IMG/VR virus record: IMGVR_UViG_3300043409_000417
Coordinates: 1 to 39,329 of that record
Length of the DNA: 39,329 bases
DNA from: a virus
Reading direction: 5' to 3' (one strand)
Each line of letters starts with the position of its first letter. The first letter of the stretch is position 1. Below, one piece after another: positions 1 through 5,283 of the stretch. A program made the position numbers and the translations under genes. Under the pieces are notes generated by a model, which did not search any database, had not been told where the DNA came from, and worked only from the letters and a program-made list of their open reading frames with translations.

Positions 1-100
1 AAAAATTATTTTACTTGATACTACACACAATGGTACGCGCGTATTAAAAACCCGCGGGTCGTTGGCCTTGCTGGGTGCGTGTGTGGCCTGATCCCCCCCC
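1..100. repeat. Left copy of terminal direct repeat
   Basis: These 100 bases recur exactly at 39213-39312. Such a terminal overlap shows either a circular assembly or a genome with direct terminal repeats. It ends in a run of eight C. If the ends are joined, the genome unit is about 39,212 bp. Confidence 0.95.
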
Positions 101-300
101 TATGTTGTTGGCCGTGCCCCCCGTGCCAACTTGCAGGCCGTGCCCTGCCTTGTTGTGGCCGTGCCGTGTCCTAGTTGTGGCTAAGTGTGCCCCGTGTGTA
201 TTGCTTGGGGCATTGACACTCCAAGGCGATCAGCTGACGAAATTAACCCGATCAACCCGATCAAGCTGATCTAATTAAATGTGACGCACCTCACAAAAAT
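101..300. other. Non-coding left-end region with short repeats
   Basis: No convincing gene lies in the first 386 bases. The motif GGCCGTGCC occurs three times (110-118, 136-144, 157-165) in a C/G/T-rich stretch. Further right, GATCAGCT at 228-235 and AGCTGATC at 264-271 form a perfect 8-bp inverted repeat that encloses a tandem CCCGATCAA (247-255 and 256-264). These could be operators or part of a packaging or replication site; nothing in the sequence decides between them. Confidence 0.5.
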
Positions 301-315
301 AGTTTTGAAATGTGC

Positions 316-344
316 TTGACAGCTACTATTTAATAACTTATGGT
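316..344 (+). promoter_or_regulatory. Left-arm promoter, sigma-70 type
   Basis: A perfect TTGACA (-35) at 316-321 is followed 17 bases later by TATGGT at 339-344 (-10). The expected start is near 351, about 36 bases before the first small gene at 387. The same architecture recurs at 1945-1973. It should drive the + strand operon of small genes. Confidence 0.7.
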
Positions 345-386
345 CAGATTATGGCAACAATGCCAGCTTATAGATAGGATCATCTA

Positions 387-554
387 GTGAAAATAAACGA
401 AAAAAATGAGCTATGGTACTTTAGTAAATGCCTAAGCTGTAACAGCGTTAATGAGACCTGCTGGGTCTATGACGGTTTTTGGGAAACCTTGTCGCCGTGC
501 CGTTATTGCGGGTTAATCGGACAGCTTGAGCGCGTATGGGTTAAAACAGTATGA
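387..554 (+). CDS. Small zinc-ribbon protein, 55 aa
   Basis: This is the first gene of the left operon. The GTG start follows a GATAGGAT leader of the kind seen before several left-arm genes. Two knuckles, CLSC near residue 15 and CRYC near residue 38, give a four-cysteine zinc-ribbon pattern. The stop overlaps the next ATG by four bases (ATGA), so the two genes are probably translationally coupled. Function unknown; small zinc ribbons in phage early operons often bind nucleic acid or host proteins, which is only inference here. Confidence 0.6.
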   Translation: MKINEKNELWYFSKCLSCNSVNETCWVYDGFWETLSPCRYCGLIGQLERVWVKTV

Positions 555-670
555 GGTCATGGAATTGGACACCCAAGGCCTACCGCTGGCGCGATAACTT
601 AATCGCGGGCGCGTGTCTAATTGGGTGCGCTGGCGTGATCGTGCTAATGTTTTGGCTAGGCACTAACTAA
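551..670 (+). CDS. Single-pass membrane peptide, 39 aa
   Basis: The ATG overlaps the preceding stop by four bases. A basic, Trp-rich N-terminus (residues 1-18) is followed by one hydrophobic segment of about 20 residues that runs nearly to the C-terminus. This predicts an inner-membrane peptide with its N-terminus in the cytoplasm. Its TAA stop (668-670) sits at the 5' edge of the hammerhead ribozyme, so self-cleavage would leave this cistron on the upstream RNA. Function unknown. Confidence 0.55.
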   Translation: MRSWNWTPKAYRWRDNLIAGACLIGCAGVIVLMFWLGTN

Positions 671-671
671 A

Positions 672-721
672 GATCGAAACGGCGCGAGCCGTCACCCCGT
701 AGGGCGGGGTCTGATGAGATC
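672..721 (+). ncRNA. Type II hammerhead ribozyme
   Basis: All parts of a hammerhead core are present in order. GATC (672-675) is one strand of stem II, followed by core GAAA (676-679). Stem III is ACGGC/GCCGT (679-683 with 688-692) with a GCGA loop. The cleavage-site base is C693, preceded by U692. Stem I is ACCCCG/CGGGGT (694-699 with 705-710) with loop TAGGG. Core CTGATGA is 711-717, and GATC (718-721) pairs back to 672-675. TAA 668-670 may extend stem II with TTA 725-727 across an internal loop. The open stem is II, so the topology is type II. Every invariant core base matches; predicted cleavage is after C693. Confidence 0.92.
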
Positions 722-746
722 AGATTATGAAAGATAGGGGCACGAC

Positions 747-1049
747 ATGAACACACTAGAAACACCAAGCGCACGGGATCTATTCGCTAGCGATTACCTA
801 CTAATTGCAGACAATGACGCCACGGCTTACGGCCTACTAAGCAAGTTGGCCCCGCGTGTAGGGGTGGTGGAATTATCTAACACAATGCGCGAGCACTACG
901 AGGAATTATGTGGGCGCGTATTTGATCTAATGGCCGTCAAGGGTGCACCCTTTAGCGAGTTTGACAAGGGTTTAATCATGCAATTGTTAGCGGGTTGGGG
1001 TAGTGATGCGTTCGACACTATCGCCCGCGAGCTAAAGACACGCGACTAG
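747..1049 (+). CDS. Conserved-looking hypothetical protein, 100 aa
   Basis: This is the first gene downstream of the ribozyme. The start is supported by GATAGGGG at 733-740. The product is mildly acidic and looks mostly helical, with no cysteine cluster, signal peptide or membrane segment. I do not recognise the family. If the ribozyme is active, this cistron is translated from an mRNA with a 5'-hydroxyl end about 53 bases upstream of the ATG. Confidence 0.65.
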   Translation: MNTLETPSARDLFASDYLLIADNDATAYGLLSKLAPRVGVVELSNTMREHYEELCGRVFDLMAVKGAPFSEFDKGLIMQLLAGWGSDAFDTIARELKTRD

Positions 1050-1056
1050 CGCGGGT

Positions 1057-1096
1057 TAGTCAGACACGGGACATTATCCCGCCCCGTGTCTGGCTA
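1057..1096 (+). promoter_or_regulatory. Long intergenic RNA hairpin
   Basis: The arms 1057-1070 and 1083-1096 pair over 14 bp (core CAGACACGGG with CCCGTGTCTG, extended by one T-G wobble and TAG/CTA). The loop is 12 bases. No U-run follows, so a simple terminator is unlikely. It sits just after the gene ending at 1049 and before the GATAGGGG leader at 1125. It resembles the hairpins at 2181 and 2490 in position and may stabilise or process the mRNA. Confidence 0.55.
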
Positions 1097-1141
1097 TCTG
1101 GTACTAGGCCAGTAAATAAATAGCGATAGGGGCAATACATT

Positions 1142-1291
1142 ATGGAAATACAAGTTATTGGTGTAGGCTTTAACGATAAGCCGATAGAATTAAAGGCCAC
1201 GTGCGGGCACGTTGATCCGCTTGGCTATTTCGCGGGCACGGTATGCGGTAAGTGTGCTAAAGCTGGTCACGCTAAGGCGGTAGGTAAATGA
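1142..1291 (+). CDS. Small zinc-binding-like protein, 49 aa
   Basis: The start follows GATAGGGG at 1125-1132. Residues include CGH near position 21 and CGKC near position 35, giving a C-H-C-C ligand set suited to one zinc ion. The TGA overlaps the next ATG (ATGA at 1288). Function not recognisable. Confidence 0.6.
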   Translation: MEIQVIGVGFNDKPIELKATCGHVDPLGYFAGTVCGKCAKAGHAKAVGK

Positions 1292-1428
1292 CTATCGAGC
1301 ATAATCACGCTGGCGCGTGGATAATCTCCGACATAATCGCGGGCTACCTTGTAACCCGCACCTATTACGGCTATACCAAGCGCGAGGCCGTGGCCTTATT
1401 CCGTGCTAATGAATACGCGGGAGTGTGA
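1288..1428 (+). CDS. Small hypothetical protein, 46 aa
   Basis: The ATG overlaps the upstream stop by four bases. The product has no cysteines and is rich in aromatic and small residues in the middle (AWIISDIIAGYLV), which could be an amphipathic or membrane-associated helix. I see no known domain. Confidence 0.5.
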   Translation: MTIEHNHAGAWIISDIIAGYLVTRTYYGYTKREAVALFRANEYAGV

Positions 1429-1433
1429 TCCTC

Positions 1434-1586
1434 ATGTATCGGGAGTTATGCGTTAAATGTTGGAACACGTTAACAAGTCATGCCCTGTATGGGTGTTGTG
1501 CCGAGCCTTTAGAGTCGAGCTTATCTTGCGGTAATGCTAACGGCACGCGCAAGTGTAAAGATTGCCAAGATAAGGGGGCTAACTAA
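1434..1586 (+). CDS. Cysteine-rich small protein, 50 aa
   Basis: I chose the ATG at 1434 because GGGAG lies about ten bases upstream; an in-frame GTG at 1425 is the alternative. Cysteines fall in CVKC, CC, a single C and CKDC, enough for one or two zinc sites. The stop TAA overlaps the next ATG (TAATG). Function unknown. Confidence 0.55.
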   Translation: MYRELCVKCWNTLTSHALYGCCAEPLESSLSCGNANGTRKCKDCQDKGAN

Positions 1587-1741
1587 TGGAGTGTATAGAG
1601 TGTGGCACGGATATGCCTAATGTAAATAATAAATTATCTAACTATTGCAGGAATTGCGGCAATAATAATTGGTCACGGATAACGGCAGATCCTAGCGGGA
1701 TTAGTTATTGTAATGAGTGTGATCCTAATGCTACACATTAG
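1586..1741 (+). CDS. Triple-CxxC zinc protein, 51 aa
   Basis: This gene begins inside the preceding stop (TAATG). Three CxxC pairs, CIEC (3-6), CRNC (21-24) and CNEC (42-45), alternate with short polar linkers, typical of compact zinc ribbons. Asn-rich linkers separate them. No family identified. Confidence 0.55.
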   Translation: MECIECGTDMPNVNNKLSNYCRNCGNNNWSRITADPSGISYCNECDPNATH

Positions 1742-1934
1742 ACATGAGATACTAACCTATGAACCTTATCGCATAGTGTGCGATAAGTGTGAATGGGTAT
1801 CGGATAACTACGCCAAGCTATCCCAGGTATCCGTGGCCATGACAGCGCACTTAAAGGCACGGCATACGCCCGATCAGATCCGCAAACCTGCACCTAGCAA
1901 ACCGAGTTTAGTGCTAGTGCGACACGCCGAATAA
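1713..1934 (+). CDS. C2H2-like small protein, up to 73 aa
   Basis: The frame overlaps the end of the upstream gene. The start may be the ATG at 1713 or the one at 1728; neither has a clear ribosome-binding site. The core has CDKC followed about 20 residues later by HLKARH, a C-x2-C...H-x4-H spacing like a zinc finger. The C-terminal tail is Pro/Lys-rich. Function unknown, though nucleic-acid binding is a reasonable guess. Confidence 0.5.
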   Translation: MSVILMLHIRHEILTYEPYRIVCDKCEWVSDNYAKLSQVSVAMTAHLKARHTPDQIRKPAPSKPSLVLVRHAE

Positions 1935-1944
1935 TCAAGGGTAC

Positions 1945-1973
1945 TTGACAAGCATGGTACAATAGATTATGCA
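1945..1973 (+). promoter_or_regulatory. Second left-arm promoter
   Basis: TTGACA (1945-1950), a 17-base spacer and TATGCA (1968-1973) repeat the layout of the promoter at 316. The predicted start falls near 1980, inside an inverted repeat at 1971-1985. It would feed the gene at 2008 and those downstream. Confidence 0.65.
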
Positions 1974-1985
1974 ACAAATTGTTGC
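1971..1985. promoter_or_regulatory. Inverted repeat over transcription start
   Basis: GCAACAA and TTGTTGC are perfect 7-bp arms around a single A. The site overlaps the -10 end and the likely +1 of the promoter at 1945, the classic place for a dimeric repressor operator. No repressor gene for it is evident in the window, so a host regulator may be the ligand. Confidence 0.45.
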
Positions 1986-2007
1986 AAGCTTACGATAGGG
2001 ATAGTAA

Positions 2008-2184
2008 ATGAAATTCAAGATAGGCAAGTGGGGCAAGGGCAATAGTAATTGGATTATCTGCACCGAGTGCGATAAGACCGTTGAGATAGCTAGCGCAAGT
2101 GCTATCGCCCGTGCTACTAACAAGGCGTGTCATTATCTATGTTGCACTACTCATGATCATAAGATAGTTAGCGTTCAGCTCTAG
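2008..2184 (+). CDS. Small zinc-binding protein, 58 aa
   Basis: The start is supported by GATAGGG at 1994-2000. CTEC near residue 19 and a C-terminal cluster CHYLCC followed by H-x-H give six or more potential zinc ligands. The protein is basic at its N-terminus. Its stop codon overlaps the first bases of the structured element at 2181. Function unknown. Confidence 0.6.
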   Translation: MKFKIGKWGKGNSNWIICTECDKTVEIASASAIARATNKACHYLCCTTHDHKIVSVQL

Positions 2185-2238
2185 GTGACTAGCCTGTATC
2201 CCGTGTCACATGGCACGGGGTACGGGCGGGCTACCTAG
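2181..2238 (+). ncRNA. Structured intergenic element, copy 1
   Basis: Outer pairing joins CTAGG (2181-2185) to CCTAG (2234-2238) and TAGCC (2190-2194) to GGCTA (2229-2233), with a TGAC bulge. An inner 10-bp stem pairs 2196-2205 with 2214-2223. A homologous element at 2490 keeps the same fold with compensating changes (T-A replaced by C-G in the inner stem). This supports selection on RNA structure. Role unknown; mRNA processing or stability control is possible. Confidence 0.6.
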
Positions 2239-2290
2239 CCCACGGATTAAGCTGATCCGTAACTAGATAGGGATAGATAGGGGGTGCGAA

Positions 2291-2488
2291 ATGGATACAA
2301 GGAAATTGTACCGTGAACAAGAGTTTACGATCATTGACGAAACACGCGAATGGATAGTGCGCGACTATTACGGTAATGATCTAGACAGCTTGATCAGTGT
2401 ATTCCAGGAATTGAAATACACGGTTGACGAATGGCTAACCCGTGCCAAAGATAATGGCGTGGTAATTCCAAGCCACTGGTCAGAATAG
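2291..2488 (+). CDS. Acidic small protein, 65 aa
   Basis: The start follows GATAGGGGG at 2276-2284. The product is charged, with several Asp/Glu and aromatic residues and no cysteines. It looks alpha/beta and soluble. It is flanked on both sides by copies of the folded element (2181 and 2490), as if the cistron were a separately processed unit. Family not recognised. Confidence 0.6.
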   Translation: MDTRKLYREQEFTIIDETREWIVRDYYGNDLDSLISVFQELKYTVDEWLTRAKDNGVVIPSHWSE

Positions 2489-2489
2489 T

Positions 2490-2547
2490 CTAGGTGACTA
2501 GCCTGCACCCCGTGCCATGTGGTACGGTGTGCGGGTGGGCTAGCTAG
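2490..2547 (+). ncRNA. Structured intergenic element, copy 2
   Basis: This begins one base after the upstream stop. CTAG (2490-2493) pairs with CTAG (2544-2547), TAGCC (2499-2503) with GGCTA (2538-2542), and an inner stem joins 2505-2516 to 2521-2532 with one mismatch and loop ATGT. The first 16 bases are nearly identical to copy 1, while the inner stem has diverged by compensating substitutions. Confidence 0.6.
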
Positions 2548-2575
2548 GCTAGATCCAATACAGATAGGAAACTAA

Positions 2576-2764
2576 ATGAAACTAATCAAGAAACTAATGC
2601 CAAGTGATTATGCTTGGGAATACACCTTATGGTGTCCCAAGCACCCAAGGCATTGGGTTGATGACACGGGTGACTTTGATAACTCGTCAGACTTTTGCGG
2701 TTGCTGTACGGGTGAGTGTGAAGCTTACTTGTGCGGACACCCATTAGGGTACTATGCGGAGTAA
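2576..2764 (+). CDS. Cysteine/histidine-rich protein, 62 aa
   Basis: GATAGGA precedes the ATG by a normal distance. The sequence has CPKHPRH near residue 20, then CGCC, C and CGH towards the end, giving a likely binuclear or treble-clef zinc module. It lies in the operon between folded element copy 2 and the 131-aa gene. No function can be assigned. Confidence 0.6.
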   Translation: MKLIKKLMPSDYAWEYTLWCPKHPRHWVDDTGDFDNSSDFCGCCTGECEAYLCGHPLGYYAE

Positions 2765-2832
2765 GATCCGCTAGACTTTCATTATGTCATAGGGGCATAG
2801 TGAATACACAATGAATGAATGGAGATAAGACA

Positions 2833-3228
2833 ATGCAAGCTATTAAAGATTATCTAGACTCTATCGGTGTAACAGTAAACACCGTTAGCACCGATACCGC
2901 ACCGCCTAAGTGGGCGCAAGGTATGAACGGGTACGAGTGCACACTAATGCGTAACGGTGAGCTAATGTTTACCGTGCCGTACTACCAGGGATCAGCTCAC
3001 AAGTACGCACCATTACGCGAGGACATTATTCACTGCCTACTATCTGACCGTGGGACTATCCAATACTCAAGTAACTTTAGTGAATGGGCTAACGGGCTAG
3101 GTTATAACTCCGACAGCATAAGCGACAAGGAATTATTCGACAAGCTAACCGAGCAGACACGTGCACTAGAGCTACACTTTAGTGACCAGGAACTATCCGT
3201 ACTATCAGCATTGACCGAGGATTACTAA
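2833..3228 (+). CDS. Hypothetical protein, 131 aa
   Basis: I chose the ATG at 2833 because GGAG stands about eight bases upstream; the ORF extends to 2815. The protein looks globular alpha/beta without zinc ligands, signal peptide or membrane segment. The stop TAA overlaps the next ATG (TAATG). It is one of the larger left-arm genes; family not recognised. Confidence 0.65.
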   Translation: MQAIKDYLDSIGVTVNTVSTDTAPPKWAQGMNGYECTLMRNGELMFTVPYYQGSAHKYAPLREDIIHCLLSDRGTIQYSSNFSEWANGLGYNSDSISDKELFDKLTEQTRALELHFSDQELSVLSALTEDY

Positions 3229-3548
3229 TGAAATTATTAAACCGAGCAGTATGCAATAGGTGCTACACACCCGTTGAGTTTATAGATGTATCGCCAGGTT
3301 ACTGGGCGGTATGTCCCGAGCATGACGAGGATCTATACTCTATTGAATGTTGCGTTAGCGTGGTAGAGATTAAGCCATTACATAATGTCCCGCGAGCTGA
3401 GGATAAGGGAATGGGTGACGGGCTACCGTGCCCCGTATGCCTAGACACCATGAGTGACAACATAAGCCAGCTAGTACCCGAGTGGTCTGATGAGTATGGC
3501 GAGATAGTATGCACTACCTGCCAAGAAAAGGTGTTGCCCCGTGCTTAA
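3228..3548 (+). CDS. Double zinc-ribbon protein, 106 aa
   Basis: Translation starts within the preceding stop. Two zinc modules are visible: CNRC with C-PEH and CC in residues 9-43, and CPVC plus CTTC in the C-terminal third. Such paired treble-clef or rubredoxin-like knuckles suggest an adaptor binding nucleic acid or host protein. No catalytic motif is seen. Confidence 0.6.
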   Translation: MKLLNRAVCNRCYTPVEFIDVSPGYWAVCPEHDEDLYSIECCVSVVEIKPLHNVPRAEDKGMGDGLPCPVCLDTMSDNISQLVPEWSDEYGEIVCTTCQEKVLPRA

Positions 3549-3648
3549 TCTATTATCACTTGAGCGTATGACCGAGATAGTAAAGCTATCACTAGAGATT
3601 GAACCGTATTGGGAGGTGGACAATGGTCAGGAAACTAAGACCGCGTGA
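3541..3648 (+). CDS. Possible small protein, 35 aa
   Basis: A GTG at 3541 overlaps the upstream stop and an AAGG lies about ten bases before it. The frame runs 35 codons and overlaps the start of the WhiB gene by 26 bases. The middle is an amphipathic, Leu/Ile-rich helix. This is the continuous-coding solution for the 74 bases between its neighbours, but it could be a chance frame. Confidence 0.4.
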   Translation: MLNLLSLERMTEIVKLSLEIEPYWEVDNGQETKTA

Positions 3649-4036
3649 GCAGCAGACAATAGATGCACAAAAACTATTCAGGCACATGACACTAGACGGA
3701 TCACTATGGGAGGGCGCACTATGCGCCAGCTCGCAATTCCCTGACCGCTGGTATCCCGAGATGCGCGGTAATGCTATCCCTGATGAGGAAATTATAAGTA
3801 TCAGTATGGCGTTACAGATTTGTGATGCCTGCCCGATCCGAGAACAATGCCTAGAGATAGGTATGCAGGAAATAGATGTACGATACGGTATCTGGGGCGG
3901 TATGTTGGCAGGCGAACGCCTGGCACTACGCGCCAAGCTAACAGGTAAGAAGCCTACCTTGGTAGATCAAGAAGCAACAAGCGGTGCGCGTAGAGTACGC
4001 TCACGCATAAGTAAGTTGAATGGAGTTAAGTTATGA
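3623..4036 (+). CDS. whiB: WhiB-family iron-sulfur transcription factor, 137 aa
   Basis: WhiB-like proteins are actinobacterial 4Fe-4S regulators that bind the primary sigma factor and DNA, and phage versions can redirect host transcription. The four cluster cysteines are C34, C67, C70 and C76 (CDACPIREQC), followed by the G[VI]WGG turn GIWGG at 89-93 and a basic tail (110-137) typical of the DNA-binding end. The ATG at 3623 is favoured over the upstream 3599 by GGGAGG seven bases before it. It sits mid-operon, with its stop overlapping the next ATG. The family is nearly restricted to actinobacteria and their phages, so it is the best host indicator in the window. Confidence 0.93.
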   Translation: MVRKLRPREQQTIDAQKLFRHMTLDGSLWEGALCASSQFPDRWYPEMRGNAIPDEEIISISMALQICDACPIREQCLEIGMQEIDVRYGIWGGMLAGERLALRAKLTGKKPTLVDQEATSGARRVRSRISKLNGVKL

Positions 4037-4194
4037 TAAAGCAACTTAAGATGAGGCGCACGATCCGAAAGAATACACAATACTTGGGTAATCTACAGGC
4101 TTTAGCCTTGAGTGATCCTACTCCCGATAGTGATGAGGCCATGATCCGTTACCTATTGGACAGTATCGAATGGTTGGACAGCTTTGATGAGTAA
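4033..4194 (+). CDS. Small hypothetical protein, 53 aa
   Basis: The gene starts by ATGA overlap with the WhiB stop. It has a basic N-terminus and an acidic, helical C-terminus (IEWLDSFDE). No cysteines. It is probably co-translated with WhiB. Function unknown. Confidence 0.55.
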   Translation: MIKQLKMRRTIRKNTQYLGNLQALALSDPTPDSDEAMIRYLLDSIEWLDSFDE

Positions 4195-4327
4195 TTACCA
4201 GCACTTATGGGTAGATACTGATGACGGTTATGACGTATGCAGTATCTGTAATGCCCGTATCTTTCACGGGGTAGCTTATGACCGTGAAGATGACCACGAT
4301 ACCCGTACGATCCGAGATGAGGAATAA
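4187..4327 (+). CDS. Small CxxC protein, 46 aa
   Basis: The start overlaps the upstream gene by eight bases. One CSIC knuckle near residue 18 and a downstream histidine could hold a metal, while the second half is very acidic. The stop TAA carries the next ATG. Function unknown. Confidence 0.5.
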   Translation: MSNYQHLWVDTDDGYDVCSICNARIFHGVAYDREDDHDTRTIRDEE

Positions 4328-4581
4328 TGTTTACATTACATAACCCAATAAAGACCGAGGACTTGGAGTATTACACGGTTACGTCACACCCCTGCCCTAC
4401 CTGTAACACTACCGTATCCATAGAGATAACCCCTGACAAGCTATACGCATACAACCAGGGCGCATACGCGCAAGTAGTATTAAGTGAGTACGATCCTGGC
4501 GTACGTGAACGCTTCATTAGTGGGCACTGCGATCCGTGCTGGAAAGAAATGTTTACAGACGAGTGGGAGGAGGAGGAATGA
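4327..4581 (+). CDS. Zinc-ribbon protein, paralogue of the gene at 10267
   Basis: This 84-residue protein has CPTC near residue 22, the segment GAYAQ, then RERFISG and CDPCW with an acidic tail. The - strand protein at 10267-10479 shows the same ordered landmarks (CPHC, GAYAQ, REQIISG, ECW). The two are therefore paralogues on opposite arms. Four Cys ligands suggest one zinc ion. The family appears common in actinophages, from memory, with unknown function. Confidence 0.7.
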   Translation: MFTLHNPIKTEDLEYYTVTSHPCPTCNTTVSIEITPDKLYAYNQGAYAQVVLSEYDPGVRERFISGHCDPCWKEMFTDEWEEEE

Positions 4582-4724
4582 AACCTATGTTACACCCGAT
4601 AACTATTAAAGATACCGTATTTTATCTAACCTACCGTGAGCTATCCGCGATCTACTCTCAACTACAATGCGCCGTAGAGGAAGCTGACGTGCTTGAGTAT
4701 GTTGCCAGTAAGGAACGTGGCTAA
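4578..4724 (+). CDS. Small hypothetical protein, 48 aa
   Basis: I place the start at 4578, where GGGAGGAGGA directly precedes the ATG and ATGA overlaps the previous stop; the open frame extends further upstream to 4536. The product is a soluble helical protein without recognisable domain. Confidence 0.6.
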   Translation: MKPMLHPITIKDTVFYLTYRELSAIYSQLQCAVEEADVLEYVASKERG

Positions 4725-4792
4725 TGAATACGTTTATTATCTATGCCGTACTATTATTTATTCTATACGTGGTAATAAAGCGTACCGACTAA
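4724..4792 (+). CDS. Membrane micropeptide, 22 aa
   Basis: The ATG overlaps the preceding stop (TAATG) and its own stop overlaps the following ATG in the same way, so it fills exactly the gap between two genes. Residues 4-18 are almost entirely hydrophobic, ending in KRTD, as expected for a one-pass membrane peptide. The perfect spacing argues that it is translated. Role unknown. Confidence 0.5.
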   Translation: MNTFIIYAVLLFILYVVIKRTD

Positions 4793-5091
4793 TGTTACAG
4801 ATCAGACCTACCGAAGTTAAGGCAGTATCCGACCTGCTATCGCAGGAACATGAGAGCGTTGATGACCTGGCAAGATCCGTCATAGAACTTATTGACGGTA
4901 TGCGAGCCAAGCGGGAGACATACGTGCTAGTGCAGATTGAACCCTCACTTAGTGTGGCCAAGGCTATCGGCCCGTATGCCACGTCTAGCCAAGCCATGAA
5001 AGACATACCGATTAAGTTAAGTAGGTATGACGAGCGAAGCCGTGCGTATTTGGCAAAGCTGCACGATCCGTGTATGATAGACATTAGTTAG
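4792..5091 (+). CDS. Hypothetical protein, 99 aa
   Basis: This is the last gene of the left operon. The ATG at 4792 overlaps the micropeptide stop and is preferred to the ORF start at 4693. It appears helical and charged, with one cysteine near the end. The operon terminator follows 25 bases after the stop. I recognise no family. Confidence 0.65.
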   Translation: MLQIRPTEVKAVSDLLSQEHESVDDLARSVIELIDGMRAKRETYVLVQIEPSLSVAKAIGPYATSSQAMKDIPIKLSRYDERSRAYLAKLHDPCMIDIS

Positions 5092-5115
5092 AGTCCCTAT
5101 CCTCTTACTAATTGC

Positions 5116-5149
5116 AACCCCCTGGCGTACTCCTATCCGCTGGGGGGTT
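5116..5149 (+). terminator. Terminator of left-arm operon
   Basis: Arms 5116-5127 and 5138-5149 pair over 12 bp (two G-U wobbles) around a 10-base loop, followed by TCTGCATTT. It immediately follows the last + strand gene. The G/C-rich stem would also stop - strand readthrough. Confidence 0.75.
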
Positions 5150-5199
5150 CTGCATTTCCCACCCCTTTACACAGTCCCGTATGGCTCGTCAAGTTCTGG

Positions 5200-5238
5200 C
5201 AAACAACAAGGCCCCGAATCAATTAAGATCCGAGGCCC
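5200..5238 (-). terminator. Terminator of early - strand operon
   Basis: Read on the - strand, arms 5227-5237 and 5210-5220 pair over 11 bp around a six-base loop and are followed by TTGTTGTTTG. It lies 46 bases past the sigma-like gene and faces the + strand terminator at 5116. Confidence 0.7.
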
Positions 5239-5246
5239 TGTGTAAT

Positions 5247-5275
5247 CCGATAGCCAGCTTCCCCTCTGGTATCGG
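5247..5275. terminator. Second hairpin between convergent operons
   Basis: CCGATA/TATCGG with inner CCAG/CTGG forms a stem around an eight-base loop. On the + strand it is followed by AAATTTATTT, so it may act as a backup terminator; on the - strand it protects the 3' end of the early mRNA. Confidence 0.45.
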
Positions 5276-5283
5276 AAATTTAT

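Noticed and set aside
75-269. 64-codon + strand ORF at the left end
   Set aside because: Runs through C/G-rich repeats, no ribosome-binding site, low-complexity product, and it lies upstream of the promoter at 316.
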